Assembly: GCF_034140825.1 (NCBI RefSeq)
Contig: NC_089037.1
Span: forward strand, 2,949,501-3,013,500
Origin: Oryza sativa Japonica Group
Lineage: Eukaryota; Streptophyta; Magnoliopsida; Poales; Poaceae
Length of the DNA: 64,000 bases
Direction of reading: 5' to 3'
Shown: one piece after another, positions 56,094-64,000 of the stretch
Layout: each line of letters starts with the position of its first letter
Numbering within the stretch: the stretch's first letter is position 1
Notes under the pieces: generated by a model
What the model was told of the DNA's origin: nothing
The model's database searches: none
The model's input: only the letters and a program-made list of their open reading frames with translations
Position numbers and translations under genes: made by a program

Positions 56094-56937
56094 TGTAACG
56101 TCCCGCCGCCTTCCCCCAGGCCGGGCCCGCTTACATCTGATAGCTTTCATAGGTCACACATCTTTTCTGCACACTTTGTCCTCACTCGTGTGCACCCGGA
56201 AAGAATTTCCCGGTCGGTCCCCCATCCCAAATTGCTCCAGGCCAAGCACGCTTAACCCTGGAATTCTTTGGAGATTGGCTTCCAGAAAAGAAGTTGCAAC
56301 TTGTTGATATGAGTATTCTATTAATCCTATTAAGCCCTAGACCGGGATGTTACACCCTCACCCCCTTAAGAGAGATCGACGCCCCCGTCGATCAACCCTA
56401 GGCCAGGAACGTCATCTCTTGGCCACGTCCATGTGTGATACCATTTTGTAACGTCCCGCCTTCCCCCAGGCCGGGCCCGCTTACAGGCCAAGCACGCTTA
56501 ACCCTGGAATTCTTTGGAGATTGGCTTCCAGAAAAGAAGTTGCAACTTGTTGATATGAGTATTACCCTCACCCCCTTAAGAGAGATCGACGCCCCCGTCG
56601 ATCAACCCTAGGCCAGGAACGTCATCTCTTGGCCACGTCCATGTGTGATACCATTTTGTAACGTCCCGCCTTCCCCCAGGCCGGGCCCGCTTACATCTGA
56701 TAGCTTTCATAGGTCATAGACTGCCCTCACAGACCAACACATATCTTTTCTGCACACTTTGTCCTCACTCGTGTGCACCCGGGAAGAATTTCCCGGTCGG
56801 TCACCCATCCCAAATTGCTCCAGGCCAAGCACGCTTAACCCTAGAGTTCTTTGGAGATTGGCTTCCGGAAAAGAAGTTGCAACTTGTTGATATGAGTATT
56901 CTATTAATCCTATTAAGCTCTAGACCGGGATGTTACA
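56094..56937 (-). mobile_element. TRIM-like miniature LTR element, tandem LTR array
   Basis: 844 bp flanked by a perfect 5-bp duplication CAAAG (56089-56093, 56938-56942). It is built LTR - internal - LTR - internal - LTR. LTR 1 is 56094-56354, LTR 2 starts 56447 (shortened), LTR 3 is 56657-56937; ends TGTAACGTCCCG and GGGATGTTACA. The internal piece is only about 92 bp and, on the minus strand, starts after a few bases with TGGTATCACA, a tRNA-Met-type primer site. No coding capacity. Such tiny LTR elements are known as TRIMs; tandem forms arise by LTR recombination. Confidence 0.85.
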
Positions 56938-56942
56938 CAAAG

Positions 56943-58244
56943 GGCTAGCATCAACCCTTTAAACAGACCAGGTTGCCAATCATGTAAGACTGTGTATTAC
57001 GCACACCATAGCCTCAGCAAAAGAAAAGGCTTCTCACGGAGTGGATTCTAATCTCTCGAGAGGATATCCTCTCATGTATCTTTTTCTTTCAAATTTGATA
57101 CAAATAGTTGTGAAAAATTCTAAAAAAATATTTGGCAATGTAGAGTATAGTGATATCTACTAATCCAAAAAAATCAAATTCAAATTCGATTTACACATTG
57201 AGAAACCAAAAGAAAAGGCTTCTATCATCACTGTCAGTCAAGTAACTTAACCAGAATAAAACAGAGGGAAATATGAATTTGTCAGCTATTTCTGTCACTG
57301 CAGCTCTCACCATTCAAATCTAGAGGTTTGACCATATGATCTATCATGGCCACCAATAGATAAAGTGAGGTCTTACAAACTAATTAAAAAATGCAGTACA
57401 TCACTACATCCACAACCAGTTGCCCTAATAGTCCAATGGAGGGCCTCGGTGACAGTTGACTTACAAGCAAGCAATAGTTTCTTTTCGTAGATCCCCATCA
57501 ACCAAACAAAAAACAACAAATCTGAGCACTGGGAGAGCTCCACTACCCCCATCATCTGAAACAAAAATTAATCACCTATTTGCACTGCTAAATTCCCTAG
57601 CTTCCAGACCTAGCTAACTGATACCTACCAGTGGGGACCACCTGCAATTCCAAGAATCAAACTGTCATGGGCGCAACTAGTGGTGGTGATTTGTCTGAGG
57701 GGAGCCGGGGGTTGGATTAACGCGCGTCAACCGCCTAAATCCAAGGGGGTGCAACATGATTACCGACGCTTCTCGATCCAATGACCCTAGGTAATCACGC
57801 GACCTCCCCGGCCGTAATCCCATGTGCTCCAGGCAGCCGAGTCTCGTGACCTCACGTGACGCTTCCGCCTCTAGCTCTCGATCGATCGATCCCACCACTA
57901 ATTATCCACTCCCAAATGATTGTTTAGTGGCCCGTATCATAAGACCGGCCACGTCGTGCAGCTAGTGTGACTTGGGAGAGACAGTGTACCGGCCATTTGC
58001 CAGATTTGCTTCCTCAGAAAAATAGCAGAGTCGGCCGGGTTTGCAGACTTGCAGAGATCGGAAGAATCTTTCTCTTTCGAAATGTTGAGGATTTTTGGAA
58101 GGAAAACAAAAGGGAAATGGAGATATAGGAATCGTGGCATTTAAGGCGGCACGGTGCAGCGTCGTCTGTGGGTTGCAACATGCATCGGCATGTGAGTCTG
58201 CCTCGGGAGGCGCGCGCTCGTCGATCTCGTGGCCGCCGCACTTC
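56943..58244. other. Intergenic upstream of the first expansin
   Basis: No gene recognised. 57040-57200 has an AT-rich repeat (GATATCCTCTCATGTAT) that recalls the edge of the 13440 and 59940 repeats. GC rises after 57650. Confidence 0.45.
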
Positions 58245-58252
58245 CTATTTAA
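58245..58252 (+). promoter_or_regulatory. EXPA: Possible TATA box of the first expansin gene
   Basis: TATTTAAG about 105 bp before the ATG at 58355, in a suitable place for a plant core promoter. Confidence 0.55.
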
Positions 58253-58354
58253 GCACCGCCGCGGGTGACACCGTCCCCTCCTCCTCAGTACTCAGATACA
58301 TTACCCGCACCGCCTAATTAAGCGCTCGCATCTGAAGCCATTTCGAGGGACGTC

Positions 58355-59286
58355 ATGGCGCGGAGTGCCTTCTTCTTCCACTGCGTCGCCGCCGTCGCGG
58401 CGTGCATCGCCGCGACGGCCGCGGCGCTCAGTGGCACGGCCACGTTCTACGGCGGGAGCGACGCCTCCGGCACAATGGGTATAGTTTAGACATTTGCTAA
58501 TTAAGCCTGATCAGTTTTACACACACCAATGGACTGGTGCTGACAATGGCGTTTGTTGTTGATCGACAGGCGGCGCGTGCGGGTACGGCAACCTGTACTC
58601 GACGGGGTACGGGACGAACACGGCGGCGCTGAGCTCGGCGCTGTTCAACGACGGCGCGGCGTGCGGCGAGTGCTACCAGATCACGTGCGACCAGTCCAAC
58701 TCGAAGTGGTGCAAGGCGGGCACGTCGGTGACCATCACCGCGACCAACCTCTGCCCACCGGACTACTCCAAGCCGAGCAACGACGGCGGCTGGTGCAACC
58801 CGCCGCGCCAGCACTTCGACATGGCGCAACCCGCCTGGGAACAGATCGGCGTCTACCGCGGCGGTATCGTCCCCGTCAATTTCCAGAGGTACGCACATAC
58901 TCCGGTCACCGTCGTTTCGCCGGCCGGCGGCGCACAGAATCAAGTAGTGATCACGTACGTATACGTATGTGTGCAGGGTGTCGTGCACGAGGAAAGGAGG
59001 GGTGAGGTTCACCATCAACGGGAACAGCTACTTCGAGCTGGTGCTGATCACCAACGTGGGCGGGCCGGGGTCGATCAAGTCGGTGCAGATCAAGGGAACA
59101 AAGACGGGGTGGGTGACCATGTCCCGGAACTGGGGCGCCAACTGGCAAGCCAACAACTACCTCAACAACCAGGCCATCTCCTTCTCGGTCACCTCCACCG
59201 CCGGCAAGACGCTCGTCTTCGAGGACGTCGCGCCGTCCAACTGGCAGTTCGGCCAGACATTCACCAGCGGCGTGCAGTTCTACTAG
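58355..59286 (+). CDS. EXPA: Alpha-expansin, complete
   Basis: Exons 58355-58478, 58570-58888 and 58977-59286 give 250 aa, the usual size. A signal peptide (about residues 1-25, [19 protein letters not shown]) sends it to the cell wall. Domain 1 is the six-stranded double-psi barrel related to GH45, with [10 protein letters not shown], paired cysteines, the alpha-type insertion GGWCNPP and the HFD motif (HFDMAQPAW). Domain 2 is the CBM63 cellulose-binding module with [13 protein letters not shown] and WGANWQ, ending [10 protein letters not shown]. Expansins loosen cellulose-xyloglucan contacts during acid growth without hydrolysis. The two introns sit where alpha-expansins usually have them. 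Convergent with the second expansin. Confidence 0.96.
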
Positions 59287-60306
59287 CTAGCGGCTCGCGC
59301 GCGCGCGCGGCGGCGCATGAGCCGCCGCCGCCGTCGCGCGCTTGCCCAACGGCGAGCGGCGCATGCCACCTGCCGCCATTTCCGTTCAATTTTTGCATTT
59401 GGAAAACTTGTCAAAAAGACCAGCTTATTTAGCATCATTCTGATTGGGGAAAAAAATGTATTCTTAGCTAGGGGAACGCCACTGTGGTTTGCATGGCTGA
59501 GGCGGGTTCCAACGGTGTTCGTCTGGCCGGGCGGCCTGATCGATAGCCCGCCATGCCTAACCGCTTTTACGATGATTGCTGGGAAGGAAAACTATTTAGA
59601 CGACTTTGCTTGGACACGAGGTAAGGAGTGCAGGCACTGATCGATCCGTGTAATGCTGAAATATGGCGCTCATTGGAAGGCGCAAACCACATGCGAGTTT
59701 ACTGTTTGACCCGATGATGATCTCAATGAAATGAATTGGCCATTGGCCCTGTAAATTGACTGCAGTATCTTTGTGCTTTCACTGTGTATTTTGCGTTGAA
59801 ATTTAGCTCATCCTGCATGTGGTGAAACCACGCCGACTCGTGTGCACGTCCCGCGAGTGGAGGTAGAGTACGGGATGGGGGTGCTAAGAATCCCGTCAAA
59901 AAAAATTAGTTGTATCTGGATGTTGATTTTCATTCCTCGAGGGGATATTCCCTCATTGTTTGTATGTCATCTAAATAGTTATTAAATTTTTTTAAAAAAA
60001 ACTGATAACATAGACTAATATGAAATATATCACTTCACAAACATGCAAAATTAAATTCAACTTCTACAAGTTGCAATGAAAATAACAAATTAAACTGAAA
60101 ATAGTTATCGCACATTCACAACTATAGTTGTCTCAATACAAATTTAGACACCCCCACCAACTTAAGCTTGATCTAAAGTAGAGTAAATTAAGCAAGAAGC
60201 ACCCTCCTTTATTTTGTTCTTATTCCGCCCTTGCGTGAGGAGCGTTATGGCTATGAAAGACCTGCTGGTGAGCTGGATGAGAGCATGTTTGCTACTAACG
60301 TGCGGG
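59287..60306. other. 3' region of the first expansin and spacer
   Basis: Begins with (GC)n DNA, then untranslated sequence. 59930-60170 is an AT-rich dispersed repeat also present at 13440-13700. No gene seen. Confidence 0.5.
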
Positions 60307-60316
60307 CCAATTTTAT

Positions 60317-60524
60317 AGATTCAGATTGAGTGACATAGCATAGGCATGTCACAAGGTGACATAGCGTAGATCTCAGCCCTCCAAACCAAATCCAACGGCT
60401 GAGATTCGTCCACGTCATTAAAATTGGTTTGGACGAATCTCAGCCGTTGGATTTGGTTTGGAGGGCTGAGATCTACGCTATGTCACCTTATGACATGCCT
60501 ATGCTATGTCACCCAATCTGAATC
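60317..60524. mobile_element. Foldback MITE with almost perfect 95-bp arms
   Basis: 208 bp: arms 60317-60411 and 60431-60524 are inverted copies with about three mismatches, separated by about 19 bases. A perfect 10-bp direct repeat CCAATTTTAT flanks it (60307-60316, 60525-60534), fitting a Mutator-type 9-10 bp duplication. A transcript would form a long hairpin. Confidence 0.9.
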
Positions 60525-60809
60525 CCAATTTTATTGGGTTGCAGTGTTTGCCACTAACACGTGGGCCGCTTTGATTGGGCTGGAACATGATAACGGATTG
60601 ATGGTGGTGAGAAATCACCCATTCAAGATGGTTTGTGTTAGAGGGCGCGGTCCAGCCTGAAGGTTATATTATACTTGCTTTACCATAGGTCTAATCGTAG
60701 TTATAACTTTTGGTAATACACCTATACAACTAAAAAAAATAGTCTAATGGATGAGGATCAACTCTATCTTTAAGTCGTGCCCCTGGTAACAATTACTATG
60801 TAGGACTTA

Positions 60810-61075
60810 GGGGCTGTTTGGTTGCTAGTCAAAATTTGCCTCAATTTACCACAAGTATGGCAAATAGGTTTGACCAAGTTAGTATAGTGTTTGGTTCTAG
60901 CCACAAGTTAGTCATGCCAAACTTTCCTTTAACTTGACCCCACATTTCATAGATACAATAATGTGTGGTAAGGAGGCTAAGATGTGGCTTCAATTTTCTT
61001 GGCCACAACTTTGGCAACTTAGCCACAAATGTTTGGCTGGCTTAGGTAGTGTTACACAACCAATCAAACAGCCCC
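60810..61075. mobile_element. Harbinger/Tourist-like MITE
   Basis: 266 bp, ends GGGGCTGTTTGGTTG and CAATCAAACAGCCCC, with TTA before and TAA after. The inside has GCCACAA and TTTGGC words repeated in both orientations. Same style as the MITE at 53625. Confidence 0.8.
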
Positions 61076-63071
61076 TAAACCCAACAGTTTCATTCTTCAA
61101 ATCAAACAGCATGAACGTTCCTTTGTCAGACTTTCGATGAGTTTGAATCTTATACAACAATGCTGATTTCATGTATGAAAAAAGAGCGACGGCCCGCTCT
61201 TCTTCCCCCAACTATATACATAGCCAACATGGAGAGGTCATGCGTCATGGCCGGTCGCAGAGTGCGCCATAGCAGTGTGTGTCGATGTCATGCGCCAACG
61301 AGGTGTCATTGGAGAGGCAGCTCAACGACCGGCAGTCCGGCACAGGGCATCTTTGGAAGGGTAAGTGCAGGCAGCCGTCAATGGGTGCGTTCAACGGTGC
61401 CCATTGCCAATAAGCACGCCCGTGGGAGTTCTATGTTACTAGACTAGTCGAGCGCTTCTCTTCATAATATTGAGTGCAGATCGGCTATCATCGTACTGTC
61501 GTCGCCACCACCACCTATTACTAGTTACTGGCCACCAACAGAGCCAACCGTACTAAAAATTTTGGGAGATCAAGGATAGAGAAAGAGAAGAAAAATGTAC
61601 GAAGATGAAGGATAATGTTATCATTTCGATGCCTTTTTTTTTTTACTAAATATGCCCATTTAACGTGGTGATGAAAATGGCATAAAAAATAATGAAAATT
61701 TTATCAAGTAGCATATAAGGGAATAGCTACTTTTTGACATCACAGAATGAAACCATTCAAGTTCCATGCTATCTCGTGAACAATGCCTCTTTTAAGTTCC
61801 AAGCTATCTCGTGATCTCTAAACTAGCGAGTTGCTTTGGTGCGAGTTTTTCTGTGTAGATTTGGGCTGAAAGCCTGCCTGAGTGTCTGGCCCGTGAGAGA
61901 AGCCCAAGGCTGGAAATCTGCAGCATAACCATGGGCCATAAATCACATGTAGCCCATATGACACTGCATGTTAACAATAGCACATGTTAACATGCAAAAA
62001 CGCCCGTTCAAAAAAAAAAAAACATGCAAAAACGTGGTACATATGTACACGCAGCATAGGTAGCACTACTTGCTAAACTTGGATATGGACGGCACAAACC
62101 CAACGTCCCAACCTGCCACATTTCCCTAGTGGCGACGGGTCTATTTTTTTCGAGACAACATGCACAAAATATAAAATAGTACGACGTTTTTATTGATATA
62201 GCATAAAAAATATAAGTTAGAAAACAGAAAAGGACAGTCACACTAAGCGTTTACGTCTGATCCTGATGCTGAAAAATAAAAACAAGCACTCAACATCCGG
62301 AATGGGTATTCTAAATGACGCCAAGACTATCGCTGTTTGCCTATCCTAAAATCCACGATGTAGTTTTCACTTTTTTCTAATATATTGACGTGCAATCTTT
62401 TTTGCGCGTTCGAAAAGAAAAATGTGATTTTCATCCGAAGAAACCATTGGGAGAATAGAGAAAAACAAAACCTCGCTCTAGGCGGAAAGCGGCGTCCGCA
62501 GGCGTCGTAGTTGCCGGGCCGAAGACGACGGGTGTCTACTGTCCTGTACACATACGCAACGACAGTTTGCCGGTGCCGGTGCCGGTGCGGCTGCCGTATC
62601 GCGTGGCTGCCTCTGGCACCGGCGCGGCCATCGACCGTTCAATTCAAGCCGCGATGAGGCCCGTGAGCAGGTCTCGTGTGTTTCTCTCCCAAGTTGGGCA
62701 AAATTTCTCAGAATCGCGTGGTCAACTGCTGATAGCCTGATAACCGACAGAGTGATTAATAGCACCCTGTACGTAACAGCAGTCCTCTCCTCTTGTAGTC
62801 TTGTAGAGTAGAAGTATAGAGTAACAGTACAGGAGAAATACTCCGATCCATATATAACTTCTAGCATGTTCACATTTCTTCAGATTTGTATTAGCTGTTG
62901 GGTAGCCATGCATGTTAGCTGCTAATCAAGAGTCAAGACACTGCTGAGTTCAAATAATTAATATATTTGACGAATTCAAGATGTACATACATGTACAATT
63001 AATCCAAAAAAAGTACTAACAAATTAATTTCCCAGCTTGAGATCATGCAGACGAACAAATTCCTCTCCCTG
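61076..63071. other. Spacer between convergent expansin genes
   Basis: About 2 kb with no recognisable gene. 62480-62650 is GC-rich with a repeated GCCGGTGCCGGT. 61990-62030 has CATGCAAAAACG twice around a poly-A run. The last part should hold the 3' untranslated region of the minus-strand expansin. Confidence 0.45.
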
Positions 63072-63940
63072 CTAATAACTGAACTGCTGGTTGCTGGTGA
63101 ATGTCATGCCGAAGCTCCACCAGCTGGGCACGACGTTGTAGATGTAGAGCGTCTGGCCGCCGGTGGATGTGACGGCGAAGGAGAGCGCCTGGCCGACGAG
63201 CCCCGAGTTGCACTGCCAGTTGGCGCCCCAGTTCCGGTTCAGCGTGATCCACCCCGTGCTTCCCCCCTTCACCGACACCGACCTCACCGACCCGCTCCCC
63301 GCCACGTTCGACACCAGCACCAGCTCGAAGAAGTTGAACCCTCCCATCGTGAACCTGATCCCTCCCTGCCTCCAGCACTTCACCCTACACATCAATTAGG
63401 TATAGGTGTTTAAGATCGACGAAGATAAAGTTAGTGCACACAAAATGAGAAAGTTATTAGCGTATGATTAATTGATTTTTTATTATTACAAACTTTAGAA
63501 ATAGATTTATTTGATATTTTAAAGCAACCGTTCATCCGTTTGAAATTAACATGTTAGAATGTACTTAAGAGCAGTAATTACGGATTACTACTAGTTGTAA
63601 TACACTGTAAGTACTTACTGTTGGTAGAGGACGGGGATGATGCCGGCCTTGTAGATGCCGATCTGGAGCCAGGCGGGCTCGGCCATGTCGAAGTGAGGGC
63701 GGGGCGGGTTGCACCAGCCGCCGCTGTTGCTGGGGAGAGCCCAGTTGGGCGGGCACAGGTTGGTGGCCGTGATGGTCACCGCGGCGCCCGCCCTGCACCA
63801 CTGCGGCGTCGCGGCGGCGTCGCACATGATCAGGTAGCACTGCCCGCACGACCACCCGTCGTTGAACAGCACCGAGCTCAGCGCCGCCGTGTTCGTCCCG
63901 TACCCCGCCGTGTACAGGTTCCCGTACCCGCACGCGCCAC
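63072..63940 (-). CDS. EXPA: Alpha-expansin, exons 2 and 3 (first exon beyond right edge)
   Basis: Exon 2 is 63940-63619 and exon 3 is 63384-63072, with intron 63385-63618 (GTAAGT...GTAG). The 210 visible residues hold [15 protein letters not shown], the catalytic-type barrel cysteines, [18 protein letters not shown] with the HFD motif, then the CBM63 domain with [11 protein letters not shown] and the end SNQQFSY. The acceptor at 63941-63942 matches intron 1 of the complete expansin in phase, so exon 1 with the signal peptide should lie just right of the window. Role as for its neighbour: cell-wall loosening. Sequence differs enough ([14 protein letters not shown] against [14 protein letters not shown]) to show an older duplication. 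Confidence 0.95.
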
Positions 63941-64000
63941 CTGAACACACAGAGTCACACAGCAGCAGGTCTCCGTGAGAAACACTGACAACGCAATGAC

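Noticed and set aside
61160-61447. 95-codon plus-strand frame beginning MLISCMKKERRP
   Set aside because: No domain, no splice or promoter context, Arg/Ser-biased as expected for random GC-moderate DNA.

Overview
The window is nuclear DNA of a grass, almost certainly rice (Oryza). Support: GC-rich exons with AT-rich introns in GT-AG form, rice-type Stowaway, Harbinger and Mutator-like MITEs, copia and gypsy LTR elements, a plant 40S ribosomal protein S9 gene and alpha-expansins. The order FAD-monooxygenase cluster - RPS9 - alpha-expansins recalls the short arm of rice chromosome 3; that placement is from memory and was not searched.

Layout. (1) 1-26.6 kb: a tandem array of group A FAD-dependent monooxygenases of the plant MO1 / salicylate-hydroxylase-like family, all on the + strand. 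Copy A (2000-2664) is a 3' remnant cut in exon 5 by a copia element. Copies B (8959-12004), C (17995-19716), D (21267-23550) and E (24267-26397) each give an unbroken six-exon model of 406-416 aa with identical lengths for exons 2-5 (147, 69, 166, 229 nt). Between them lie a LINE remnant, several MITEs, a MULE that captured a SufE-like domain fragment, and a MULE nested in another MULE. (2) 26.6-45 kb: a broken gene zone. A tRNA-splicing endonuclease SEN2 fragment is split by an 11-12 kb gypsy element that carries an antisense accessory ORF and a nested 3.66-kb solo LTR; the next piece of SEN2 lies beyond the gypsy in inverted orientation. Then come an HVA22-like pseudogene, a minisatellite and a 1-kb satellite-like array. 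(3) 45-48.4 kb: an intact RPS9 (uS4) gene with a textbook ribosomal-protein promoter. (4) 48.4-57 kb: a MULE containing a solo LTR, then copy F, a degraded duplicate of the 3' two-thirds of copy E, then a TRIM-like tandem LTR array. (5) 58-64 kb: two convergent alpha-expansin genes, one complete (250 aa) and one running off the right edge.

No operon or prokaryotic-type system is present. The monooxygenases look like a birth-and-death cluster of small-molecule oxidising enzymes with unknown substrate; RPS9 is housekeeping and the expansins act in the cell wall. The most unusual material is structural: precise nested insertions with visible target duplications, two gene-fragment captures or splits (SufE-like, SEN2), a segmental duplication whose edge coincides with a MULE end, and a MITE in copy F whose empty site is preserved in copy E.
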